A DNA stretch of 63,044 nt from Planctomycetaceae bacterium (GTDB lineage Bacteria; Planctomycetota; Planctomycetia; Pirellulales; Pirellulaceae), in the NCBI GenBank assembly GCA_002724245.1, contig PBOG01000184.1:1-63044 (forward strand). Reading direction: 5' to 3'. Shown here piece by piece: positions 54,803-63,044 of the stretch. The notes beneath the pieces are model-generated. The model had not been told where the DNA came from. It saw only the letters and a program-made list of their open reading frames with translations, and ran no database searches. The stretch's first letter is position 1. Each line of letters begins with the position of its first letter. Made by a program: the position numbers and the translations under genes.

Positions 54803-56140
54803 TTAGGCTATGTCTTCTGCCGAGGAATCAACATGTGGTCCATTGTCGTCTGGATGTTCGATCTGGTGTTGCCGCACGGTGACTGCGGGTCCAGCAATTC
54901 GTCCGAGGTGTTTTCCTGGGAGACGGCAGTGAATAGTTACACGCGTTTCATGGAAGCGTTTGGAGAGTATTTCACCATGGGCAGCGAGGTATGCCATGAG
55001 TTTGCCATTTTCAACACCCGTCTCGACATCTACGTCGTGAAAAGTTCTGCTTAGTGCGTCGCTAACGGTCTTGGCAAGTCGGTCGAACCCCTCCTTCGTG
55101 CGGGCACTGATGGGGACTGCATTCGGGTATCGGCGCAGGAGAGTCTCGAGATGCTGCTTCTGAGTACAGAGGTCAATTTTGTTGGCAACGAGTACGGTGT
55201 CTTTGCTGTCGATTCCGAGTTCGTGCAACACTTCGGAGACGGCACTAATCTGTTCCAGTGCAGATGGGTTGCTGGCATCCGCGACGTGTAAAAGAAGATT
55301 GGCCTGCCTGGTTTCTTCTAGTGTTGCTTTGAAGCTAGTAATAAGTCGGTGCGGTAGATCGCGGATGAAGCCAACGGTGTCGCTTAGTAACACAGGGCCC
55401 CAGCTGGGAAGTTGCCAGCGCCGCGTACGTGTGTCCAGGGTTGCGAATAGCTTGTTTTCGGCAGTGACCCCCGCTGCAGTTAGTGAGTTCATTAACGTGC
55501 TCTTGCCAGAGTTCGTGTAGCCGACGAGCGACACTGTCATTTGGTCCTGGCGTGCAGAAACTTGTCGTTCTTTGCGGTGTTCGATTGTCTTGATCTCAGA
55601 CCGCAAGTCGTAGATGCGTTTTTCGACCAGACGCCGATCGATCTCGAGCTGCTTTTCACCAGGGCCCCGCATGCCTACACCCATGCTGTAACGAGACAGG
55701 TGTGTCCACAGGCGTTTCAAACGAGGTAGCGAGTATTCAAGCTGAGCTAATTCGACTGCGAGGCGGGATTCATAAGTCCGTGCGTTCGAGGCGAAGATAT
55801 CCAGGATGAGCTCGGTTCGGTCAATGACTTTGACTTTGAGCGTTTTTTCTAGATTGCGTGTTTGGCTTGGTGTCAGATCGTTGTCGAAAATTACCACGTC
55901 GGCATTACAGGTCTCCACGAGCTGATGCAGTTCTTCCAGCTTTCCTTTTCCCAGGCAGCTACTGCTATCAAGCTTCTGGCGTTTCTGGGTAATGCCGCCA
56001 ACGATAACGACCCCTACGGTTTCCGCGAGTCCGGCTAATTCCTCAAGCGGTTCTCCGCTGACTGAGTCGTTGGGCATGATGACACGCACCAAGAGGGCAT
56101 TTTCCTGGTCGACTGTTTGAGAGCGTTCGTGGTCGTGCAC
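54803..56140 (-). CDS. hflX: GTPase HflX
   Basis: 445 residues from GTG at 56140; a TTG 12 codons earlier is the longer option and neither has a good ribosome site. N-terminal HflX domain: SSCLGKGKLEEL, DLTPSQTRNLEKTL, DRTELILDIFA, RGPGEKQLEIDRR. G domain: Walker A GYTNSGKSTLMNSL, switch LDTRTRRW, DTVGFIRDLP, NKIDL. It binds the 50S subunit and can split stalled ribosomes. The flavin-reductase-like gene is 134 bp upstream and an SDR follows. Confidence 0.95.
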   Translation of the reverse strand: MHDHERSQTVDQENALLVRVIMPNDSVSGEPLEELAGLAETVGVVIVGGITQKRQKLDSSSCLGKGKLEELHQLVETCNADVVIFDNDLTPSQTRNLEKTLKVKVIDRTELILDIFASNARTYESRLAVELAQLEYSLPRLKRLWTHLSRYSMGVGMRGPGEKQLEIDRRLVEKRIYDLRSEIKTIEHRKERQVSARQDQMTVSLVGYTNSGKSTLMNSLTAAGVTAENKLFATLDTRTRRWQLPSWGPVLLSDTVGFIRDLPHRLITSFKATLEETRQANLLLHVADASNPSALEQISAVSEVLHELGIDSKDTVLVANKIDLCTQKQHLETLLRRYPNAVPISARTKEGFDRLAKTVSDALSRTFHDVDVETGVENGKLMAYLAAHGEILSKRFHETRVTIHCRLPGKHLGRIAGPAVTVRQHQIEHPDDNGPHVDSSAEDIA

Positions 56141-56274
56141 CGTGCGTTCGTGACTCCAATGAAATGGATGCGGCAAAATTACATTGTAGACATGCTAATT
56201 TGTGATTGGCAGCCATGCGGAAGCATCGTGCGTTGCGGAGTATGGCAAGGTACGGGTTCGTCGCTGGGTTGCGA

Positions 56275-56868
56275 TCATGCGGGCCTAAGGAGTGCTGGCA
56301 GGTTTTGTCGCCACTCGTTGTGTTGGGGCTTCTGTTTTTCGATGTCATGTTGACGGTCTGCGATCAACTGGTTCCGGATCTCGCCGTCGACATGTTGCAG
56401 GAGTTCCTGTTCAGTGAGTGGTGGCGACTTTCCTTGTTGGTCGCCTGCGACTACATCCGCCCAGAAAAAGATGCGGTCGCCTGTGTCAAGTCTGGCGAAG
56501 ACCCGGCAATCCAGCCAGCAAAGTGCATCTTTCAGTAACGGGCAGCCAGTTTCTGTTTCTGAGACGCGCAGGCCGGCCAGTTTGTCGACACTTCTGCCAG
56601 AGCCGAGTGCAAACTTGAGGGCCAGGTCAACCTGGTTCTGGTGCAAGAGGTGTGTTGCAAAAGCGCCGGTTTCGTCAATGAGTTGACGGGTGAAGTGGTT
56701 TGGTGCAATTCCGGCCATGAGAACCGGGGATTCGCGGTCGAGTGAAGCCTGCAGGATCCAGGTTGCGAGCAGTCCTCCCCGCCGTTGAGGCGTACCAGCG
56801 GTCACGACCCACACCTCCCGATTCGTCAGCCTGAAGATCTTATCAATTTTCTGTTGTTCTATCGTCAT
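56275..56868 (-). CDS. Flavin reductase-like FMN-binding protein
   Basis: 197 residues; ATG at 56868 has AAGGA about 9 nt upstream. Split-barrel features: REVWVVTAGTPQRRGGLLATWILQASLDRESPVLMAGIAPNH is the flavin-binding region (compare FATGVTVA...MTANAVTS in the gene at 31.3 kb), followed by FALGSGRSVDKLAGL and DCRVFARLDTGDRIFFWADVVAG. Diverged from classical reductases, so it may bind FMN without serving an oxygenase. No oxygenase gene is adjacent. Confidence 0.82.
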   Translation of the reverse strand: MTIEQQKIDKIFRLTNREVWVVTAGTPQRRGGLLATWILQASLDRESPVLMAGIAPNHFTRQLIDETGAFATHLLHQNQVDLALKFALGSGRSVDKLAGLRVSETETGCPLLKDALCWLDCRVFARLDTGDRIFFWADVVAGDQQGKSPPLTEQELLQHVDGEIRNQLIADRQHDIEKQKPQHNEWRQNLPALLRPA

Positions 56869-57207
56869 TGAGTCGTCCTTTTCTCGGCAGGCAAGCCTGA
56901 AGTGGCCTGAAAATCTTTGGAATCGAGGTCCATATCGTCAAGATACGGGATGGATGGCCTGTTTTAGGTGGACAGTTAGGGGAATGTGAAAAACTGCCGT
57001 GCCTGTTTTTTGGGCAGCGGGGGCGTGCCTGCCGGGTGGGCATGGATGCAAGTTGTTTGGGCACTAGCACTGAAATGACATAAGTCCAATGACTGTAGTG
57101 ACATGCGAGCAACCCTTGACCTCGGTGGAATGATTGTGCGGGTCGAGCAAACGGCTCGGCTAATACATCGTTTCTTGCACTATGCATCCCAGTCAAAGGA
57201 GAGCACC
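56869..57207. other. Region before the ribbon-helix-helix gene
   Basis: 339 bp. Open frames on both strands cross it but none has family features; the plus-strand frame of the next gene extends back to 57103 without a good start. It should hold divergent promoters for the flavin-reductase-like gene and the ribbon-helix-helix gene; no clear hexamers. Confidence 0.35.
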
Positions 57208-57717
57208 ATGACACAGTTAGGCTCATCGCACAGACAGACGGAAACCCTGCGGATCAATGCGGCGAGTTTGCCCGGAGAAAGTGCGCTGGCAACTTCCCCC
57301 GGCATTCAGTCTCCCCCTGCCACTGCCGATCGGCAGCAGGAGGCGTACCGAGTTGCTAGCGAAATGTTCCGGCAGAAGCCGGATTGGGTAATGTTTTTTC
57401 GAGAGGTGCTGGGGGTTGGTGGAGTGATCAGCAGGTTGTTTCCGACTGCAGCGGAAAAGCAAGAATTCGAACGCACCGAAGAATACGCCCGCATTCAGCA
57501 GATGCTTGCCAAGTTGCGTGAAAAGCGGCAGACTGGCGGCGACGAAGAGCCGACGCGCGTGATCACAGTTCGCATGCCATCCAGTTTGCACGAATCGCTT
57601 CGCGCGGAAGCTCACTGCAAACAAACGAGTATGAATAAGCTCTGTATTTCCAAGTTATTGCAGGTAATTGATGAGGGCTTGATTCCTGCCGAAGTATTGC
57701 AGAGAAAATCTGCCTGA
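57208..57717 (+). CDS. Ribbon-helix-helix (HicB/Arc-like) DNA-binding protein
   Basis: 169 residues from the ATG at 57208, which has AAAGGAGAG just upstream, a near-ideal ribosome site. The N-terminal 110 residues are unrecognised, polar and helical (QQEAYRVASEMFRQKPDWVMFFREVLG). The C-terminus RVITVRMPSSLHESLRAEAHCKQTSMNKLCISKLLQV is a ribbon-helix-helix domain like those of HicB/Arc antitoxins and repressors. No toxin gene lies beside it. Probably a transcription regulator, possibly autoregulatory. Confidence 0.8.
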   Translation: MTQLGSSHRQTETLRINAASLPGESALATSPGIQSPPATADRQQEAYRVASEMFRQKPDWVMFFREVLGVGGVISRLFPTAAEKQEFERTEEYARIQQMLAKLREKRQTGGDEEPTRVITVRMPSSLHESLRAEAHCKQTSMNKLCISKLLQVIDEGLIPAEVLQRKSA

Positions 57718-57773
57718 TAGACAGGGGCGGCTGCGGAACCCGTGGTTACCACCGCTCTTTGATCAATGAAAAC

Positions 57774-58146
<373 letters not shown>

Positions 58147-58320
58147 GAGTTTTCGAATTGATCAACCAATTAGAGAGATCGGAAAATTGTCAGTTGGCAA
58201 CGTCCTGATCTTATCAGAATCGACGGCTGGAGCTACGAGGGATCGTGGTCAAATAGCCTGATTGGCGGTGATTTACGTTTTGACTTGTCTCCCAACAACG
58301 AAACCATCAGTCTTATGGGG

Positions 58321-60048
58321 TTATTGGACTAGTTTCAGCGGCCGCGCGGTGGCGATTTCCTGGAATGTATCGACCAAATCGTCAGCATACGTTTCGACAG
58401 GTACTCCGCCTGGAATGCTGTAATGGACACCCCCCGAAATCTCAGCGACTTTCTCCATTAAATCCAGGTCGGCCCTGCTACCCAGGCTGATGGTTACTAC
58501 GGGGAATTGCAAGTCTCGACACTGTTGTGCTTCTGTAAGCACTTCCTGGCGAGCTTGTTCGGGTTGGTAGCCACTTTCTGTTCCGCCTATCCAGTTAGCG
58601 CCCCCATCCGTCATAAGCACGATGATTTTTGATGCGCCGTTACGGCCGTTTTGTTCCAGTTCCTGACGAGCGTTCTTGAGGCCAGCTGCGATATTCGTCC
58701 AGCCTTGGTAGTGCCCGGCCTGCCGCGTACGAGTGACTTCGTGAACTTCTTGCAAGTCTTCGGTCAAACTGCACTCTGTCATGCCGAAGCCGTTTTCCGA
58801 GTTGTAGACACTAACGCCAACGCGATCTTTAGTGCTGACCTGACCAACATCGTCAAGGAAAACGTCGACAGCATCTTTGACAGCGGTCAGTGGCTGGGCG
58901 CTTACCTGTGCCAGAAATGGTGATTGGCTGGCACGTGGCTTGTTCTTCAGCCAGAAGTTAATTGCAGATTTGACGCCGAATTTTCGCAGATTCCCGGAAT
59001 CACGGACTTGCTGATCGTACCAGGGCAGGTCTGCACGGTGATTTCGGCAAGCTTCAATGACATCATCCCAGCTGCCTTCCGAAGGGTAGTCGACTCCGTC
59101 CAGGCCAAGGCCACGGCGCATATGTCCATTGTTGAAAAAGTTTACCGTTTCAACCTGGCCATTAATGCTAAGCTCGCATCGATAGATTAGTCGATGCTGA
59201 TATTGCAGCGTGGCTGAGGTCCCAATGCTGTTGTACTCTCGGTAGCCACCGTTCGACTTGTAGATTCGGGCCAACTCGATTGGTACCGAAGAGTTCACCA
59301 CGACCTGATTTCCCTTCCAGGTGACCGCAGCAGGGAGAGGGAGGAAAGGGATCGTCACCCACGTGGGCTCAAATCCCATGTTTCCATACACGGGTGCTCC
59401 CATTTCGTGCCAGATCTGTTCCAGATTCAGGTTTACGGCGTCTTCCCCCAATTGCTGCATTGCACCGTATTCGCTGTCGTCATTCATTGACCCTGACAGG
59501 TCAAGCGTCAGCATGATGTCACGGGGTTGATACATCGCAACTGCACTACGGTGTACTTGAAACTGGCTTCGTCCAAGTACACGACCAAAAAACAGAGGTT
59601 GCCGTGGGTAGGTCATCGAGACCAGTACCGCTGAGTGAGGAGATTCACCTGTCTCAAAGCTGCGCGTCAACGCATTCCAGTGGCCAGTTTGAATTTCGAG
59701 ATCGTCGGAGTGTTGGGCCAGGAATTCCAGCTTTTTTGTTTCTAACGCGTTTTCGTTGGTAACGGAGGAACCGGGACCAATCGGGTTGCGGACGAGATAT
59801 TCCACAATTTTTTCTTGGGTCGCTTCATGGCCTTCAGATAATTGACTGGCACCGGCCAAAGCTGCCGCGTCAACTGATCGATCAAGTTGAGACTGGGTTG
59901 TGTAGATGTGGCCAAGATCGATTGAAAGGGCCAGCAGTGCAGTCAGGCCAGTCATAAATAAGGCTGTCAGGACCAGGATGTTTCCACGTCGCATACTGTG
60001 AATACGATGGGGACCGGCTTTGCGATTGGGGCGGTACAACAGGGTCAT
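58321..60048 (-). CDS. TadG-like protein with von Willebrand factor A domain
   Basis: 575 residues from the ATG at 60048 (MTLLYRPNRKAGPHRI); frame continues upstream to an ATG at 60111 and beyond, over the neighbour. The membrane helix with the TadE/G signature is LVLTALFMTGLTALLALSIDLGHIYTTQSQLDRSVDAAALAG (about residues 24-65). A long beta-rich region follows and a VWA domain with MIDAS DLSGSMND and MTDGGANW. TadG-like proteins sit in the envelope near Flp pili; no other tad gene is in the window. VWA function here is likely metal-dependent adhesion (inference). Confidence 0.87.
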   Translation of the reverse strand: MTLLYRPNRKAGPHRIHSMRRGNILVLTALFMTGLTALLALSIDLGHIYTTQSQLDRSVDAAALAGASQLSEGHEATQEKIVEYLVRNPIGPGSSVTNENALETKKLEFLAQHSDDLEIQTGHWNALTRSFETGESPHSAVLVSMTYPRQPLFFGRVLGRSQFQVHRSAVAMYQPRDIMLTLDLSGSMNDDSEYGAMQQLGEDAVNLNLEQIWHEMGAPVYGNMGFEPTWVTIPFLPLPAAVTWKGNQVVVNSSVPIELARIYKSNGGYREYNSIGTSATLQYQHRLIYRCELSINGQVETVNFFNNGHMRRGLGLDGVDYPSEGSWDDVIEACRNHRADLPWYDQQVRDSGNLRKFGVKSAINFWLKNKPRASQSPFLAQVSAQPLTAVKDAVDVFLDDVGQVSTKDRVGVSVYNSENGFGMTECSLTEDLQEVHEVTRTRQAGHYQGWTNIAAGLKNARQELEQNGRNGASKIIVLMTDGGANWIGGTESGYQPEQARQEVLTEAQQCRDLQFPVVTISLGSRADLDLMEKVAEISGGVHYSIPGGVPVETYADDLVDTFQEIATARPLKLVQ

Positions 60049-60235
60049 ATTGTGCTGCCTTTGCGAAGAGACGAATTCGGACGGTACTACAACGGAAAGG
60101 AGTTTCTCCATTAGGAAACATAGCTCAAGAAACCGGTCTGGCAGAGAAAATCGAGTGGGTTTTCCGGTCGCAAAAGGACGCAATGTGCCACGTCTTGACT
60201 TGCCCGCATCCAGGTGGATTTGCCGGTTGTCGGGG

Positions 60236-61360
60236 TTATGTGGTTTTACTCTTGATTTCTTCAAGCGTTACCGAGCGATGCTCGGCGGCTGAAAGATAGC
60301 ATGCATCGACGAGCGCCATCGTATCGAGGTTGTCACGCCCGCTGATCTCAGGTTCTGCACCTTTTTCCAGGGCACATAACAATTCCGCCATTGGACCGAC
60401 AAATGCATCCGGGAACCAGCATTCTTTCCAGCGCGGGCGAAACCACTTTTCCGGGGAGTGGGTGGTCGTAAAGTCGAGCGTGCTGGGCGTTGGCGTTGGA
60501 TAGCTGGGCCAGCCTATCGTTCCTAGCGCCAGTCCGCTGGTCCCCTCGACGCGCCAGCGGATATAGATGTCTGATTCAGCACCCTCGCGGGCAGGCCCTG
60601 TCCAAACGTCATCGCACCCTGCGACGCGGAGACCATTTTCGTATTCCAGGATGTAGAGGCAGATTCCATCATGGTGGGAAAATAGTTGCGCGGTACGAGG
60701 GTCGGGACGGAAGCTGGCAAATACGCGCAGCGGATTGCCGAACAGGAATCGGAAGGCATCGAGGTGGTGGATTGACATGATCCGTAAAGTGACCCAGCCC
60801 AGCCGTTGCTGCCACTCCATCCAATGGGGTATTGCTCGCATGTCGATTGTTGCCAGCACCGGATCACCGAGCAATTCTTGCCCTAACAGGTCTTTGCAGG
60901 CACGGATGGAATGGTCGTAACGCATGTTTTGGTTGACGGCCAAGGTAATACCGGCCTGGCGGCAAGCATCGACTATTCTTCTGGCTTCGGAGTAGTCCAC
61001 TCCGAGGGGCTTTTGGGCTAGCACGCCGCGAATATGGTCGTTGTGTTTGACCACCTCTTGAATAACTGGCCACTGTTGGTCCGGTGGTACGGCGATGTCG
61101 ATGACTTCAATGGCTGGGTCTTGCAGTAATGCCTGGTAGGAACTGTATGCCGTGTTGATCTCATGACGTTCTGCAACCTGTTTTGCTTTTTCCTTTGTAC
61201 GTGAAGCAATCGCAATAGGATTGAATCCGGCTTGGCGGTATGCGACCAGATGGCAGTCGGCCATGATGAATCCAGCCCCGATGCACCCAATTGCAATCTC
61301 CTTGTTGGAGGGGAGTTTTGCCAGGTAGTTCAGTTTGGGAGTGGCTTGATTTTCGCTCAT
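60236..61360 (-). CDS. Gfo/Idh/MocA-family oxidoreductase, cytosolic
   Basis: 374 residues, no export signal. Rossmann motif [15 protein letters not shown], then [11 protein letters not shown] and [13 protein letters not shown]. The EKP site reads AQKPLG (Gln for Glu; catalytic Lys kept). C-terminal domain [15 protein letters not shown] holds the His-x-x-Asp pair often in the active site. NAD(P)-dependent sugar or inositol-like oxidoreductase; substrate unknown. Upstream of the TadG-like gene on the same strand. Confidence 0.92.
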   Translation of the reverse strand: MSENQATPKLNYLAKLPSNKEIAIGCIGAGFIMADCHLVAYRQAGFNPIAIASRTKEKAKQVAERHEINTAYSSYQALLQDPAIEVIDIAVPPDQQWPVIQEVVKHNDHIRGVLAQKPLGVDYSEARRIVDACRQAGITLAVNQNMRYDHSIRACKDLLGQELLGDPVLATIDMRAIPHWMEWQQRLGWVTLRIMSIHHLDAFRFLFGNPLRVFASFRPDPRTAQLFSHHDGICLYILEYENGLRVAGCDDVWTGPAREGAESDIYIRWRVEGTSGLALGTIGWPSYPTPTPSTLDFTTTHSPEKWFRPRWKECWFPDAFVGPMAELLCALEKGAEPEISGRDNLDTMALVDACYLSAAEHRSVTLEEIKSKTT

Positions 61361-61934
61361 AGTGTCTATGCCAGTTAGTATGACTTTGGGGGCAACTGCA
61401 TGCGGATTTGGTTTGTTTGCTCAACGCGTCAGTTTGTTCGTATCCAGCGGCAATTTATTCTACATGTTGATGCTTGCGACTCAGGGGACGCGTCTTGCAG
61501 TCACAAGATCGACATGCAAGGGCACCTCGCCCCTGCTCTGCCCTGCATTCGAGCTGTGGATGTCATGGTGTAATGACCGGAACGTAGATGGCAGTTGTAT
61601 GCGTTGGGTCTATAAGGAAGTCGTTAAGTGCGAAAGCCGGCTGCGGTAGACTTGGTTTGGTTATAGGTTGTCTACATCGTGTTTGGACATCTCAAGTTTC
61701 CTTCCCGCGATGTTGTTGTGCACACGGACTCTGAGAGTTCTGTGTGCGTTTGATGACTCGAGGTGTTGTTTCACTTCTGCGAGAGCGATAGTACTTGCCA
61801 ACGGTTTGATTGCAATACGGATGAAACCAAGGCATGATGAAGACCCTGTCTCGGGTAAAATGGTTCTGAAGGATCCACTTGTTGAAGTGGCATTAGCCAC
61901 TGCTTGACCCTTGTGGCGAAGATTGGGGTTGCAC
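61361..61934. other. Gene-free region before the LRR protein gene
   Basis: 574 bp. A plus-strand frame (61362-61649) and others lack family features. An in-frame TGA (61902-61904) closes the LRR frame just upstream of its start, so no longer N-terminus exists in that frame. If the LRR protein once had a signal peptide it would have to lie here in another frame; none was found. Confidence 0.35.
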
Positions 61935-63017
61935 GTGCAAAAAAACACGCTGCTTGAGTTGCAGAAGCTCGGAGCTCGAATTCAGCATTCCGGTGACGAC
62001 GTGATTGCTGTGCGTTTTGTGGGCCCGCGTTTCGGTGATGATGCGCTAGTCGAGTTAACTGATTGCGCAAAATTGAAACATCTTGAACTAGTTGATACAC
62101 AGGTTAGCGACAAAGGCGCGCTTGTGATTGCACGTTTGAAATCGTTGGAATCTCTGGATTTTGAAGGGAGTCGAATCACCGATGAAGGGATGTCGTCATT
62201 CACACGTTTGGCAAAGCTGCGCCACGTCGTATGCTCGCGTGTGGTGACCAATGCAGCATTCAAGGCTCTCTCGTCTTGGCCAATGCTACGATCCATTTGT
62301 GTACGTGATAGCCGTGTTACGGATCTTGGTCTTCGAGAAATACGAGCATTGCCCCAGTTAAGGCAACTTGATTTGAATGGCTGCAGCATCACGGATATTG
62401 GGTTGAAGCACATCGCGAACTGTGTCTCGTTGCAAGAACTCAACTTGACCAACACGGAAGTAACTGACGAAGGCTTGGGGTACCTGTCGCAATTGACACA
62501 GTTACACAGTCTCTACGTCCGCGGAACCGATGTGACATTTTCTGGCGTAGTAGACCTGGTTACGGAACGCCAGCAAAGAGGGTTTGTTGTTGCGCTACAG
62601 ATGTTGGGGTTGGTTGCGTTGGATGAACAACAGCCGGTGCGTTTAGACCTGGGACGCACCAAGATACGTGATGAACACCTCAGATTCCTTCAGCAGTTCT
62701 CGAAGCTTGAGCAATTGACACTCTCGAATACCAGTATTGGTGACTCGGGAGTTGCACATCTGGCTAGTTTGACGCAGTTGCGAGGACTCTACATTGCCCG
62801 CTGTGCAGTGACGGATCGAGCTCTTGAGCACATTGGGAAGTTAAGGAACTTGCAGTCGTTGAATTTGTACGGCACGAAGGTCACGGATGAGGGCTTGCGG
62901 CATCTAAGGCAGCTGAAGTCTTTGCGGGATATCTACCTGACGGATCTCAAGCTTAGCCCTGCGGCGGTTGAGGACCTGAAGCGATCCTTGCCCTTGGTTA
63001 CGGTTGCAGGGCCCTGA
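61935..63017 (+). CDS. Leucine-rich-repeat protein (TDEGL type)
   Basis: 360 residues from GTG at 61935; TTG at 61911 is the other option before an in-frame stop. About eleven repeats of 22-25 residues read L-x-x-L-x-L-x-x-T-x-V-T-D-E-G-L (VSDKGALVIARL, ITDEGMSSFTRL, VTDEGLGYLSQL, VTDEGLRHLRQL). This cysteine-poor LRR class is highly expanded in planctomycetes. It lacks signal peptide and membrane helix, while most relatives are exported, so it may act in the cytosol or have lost its N-terminus. Role: protein binding, partner unknown. Confidence 0.83.
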   Translation: MQKNTLLELQKLGARIQHSGDDVIAVRFVGPRFGDDALVELTDCAKLKHLELVDTQVSDKGALVIARLKSLESLDFEGSRITDEGMSSFTRLAKLRHVVCSRVVTNAAFKALSSWPMLRSICVRDSRVTDLGLREIRALPQLRQLDLNGCSITDIGLKHIANCVSLQELNLTNTEVTDEGLGYLSQLTQLHSLYVRGTDVTFSGVVDLVTERQQRGFVVALQMLGLVALDEQQPVRLDLGRTKIRDEHLRFLQQFSKLEQLTLSNTSIGDSGVAHLASLTQLRGLYIARCAVTDRALEHIGKLRNLQSLNLYGTKVTDEGLRHLRQLKSLRDIYLTDLKLSPAAVEDLKRSLPLVTVAGP

Positions 63018-63044
63018 TGAATCACGAAGAGCGGCAGGCTGGAA

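Noticed and set aside
61665-61910. Frameshifted N-terminus for the LRR protein
   Set aside because: The upstream frame contains no leucine-rich repeat or signal-peptide pattern, so a frameshift is not supported.

Overview
The window (about 52% GC by eye, 63 kb, densely coding) looks like chromosomal DNA of a planctomycete (phylum Planctomycetota, probably class Planctomycetia). The evidence is family content: an L33 protein without zinc cysteines, a DUF1080 domain fused to a PQQ-type sugar dehydrogenase, Tat-exported Gfo/Idh/MocA oxidoreductases, a TonB-like anchored squalene-cyclase-type toroid, an ExbB-ExbD-ExbD-TPR cluster, EF-hand proteins, a YceI lipoprotein with a Gly/Arg/Met-rich region, and 'TDEGL'-type leucine-rich repeats. 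I see no insertion sequence, prophage, CRISPR array, rRNA or tRNA. The only RNA gene recognised is RNase P RNA.

Layout. 1-5.5 kb (minus): a tripartite efflux operon in the order membrane-fusion protein, MacB-type permease without ATPase, a two-helix membrane protein and a TolC-like lipoprotein that runs off the left edge. 5.8-17.8 kb (minus): housekeeping genes rho, coaE, polA, a VOC protein, a ThDP enzyme, lgt, panC, a folK fusion and an AlkA-type glycosylase. 18.0-27.1 kb: gmd (plus), then on the minus strand moaD coupled to a 1000-residue FAD/Fe-S oxidoreductase, two membrane proteins, folE, a secreted transglutaminase-like protein and manC. GDP-mannose made by ManC is the substrate of Gmd.

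27.4-31.8 kb (minus): a possible catabolic group of HpcH/HpaI aldolase, secreted double cyclase-fold protein, luciferase-like monooxygenase and flavin reductase. 32.0-44.8 kb: hemL, a zinc-ribbon membrane protein, recJ, rpmG, the TonB-like toroid protein, zwf, an SDR, the DUF1080-sugar dehydrogenase and an EF-hand membrane protein. 45.4-51.0 kb (plus): an energy-transducing cluster (TPR protein, ExbB, two ExbD, large TPR protein), with overlapping or touching genes from the first TPR protein through the second ExbD. 51.2-63.0 kb: a Gly-rich YceI/EF-hand lipoprotein, a Tat-exported Gfo/Idh protein with a clear terminator, an SDR and hflX with a flavin-reductase-like neighbour, an orphan ribbon-helix-helix protein, rnpB, a TadG/VWA protein, a second Gfo/Idh protein and a leucine-rich-repeat protein.

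The most unusual points are protein architectures rather than a defence or mobile system: HPPK fused to a deoxynucleoside-kinase-like domain with a ruined P-loop, Lgt interrupted by a PDZ-like insert, a tandem cyclase protein whose two metal sites have each lost different ligands, and a TonB-type membrane anchor joined to a terpene-cyclase-like toroid. Many starts were moved to an internal ATG or GTG where the longest reading frame began at TTG or ran over a neighbour; the reasons are given per gene.
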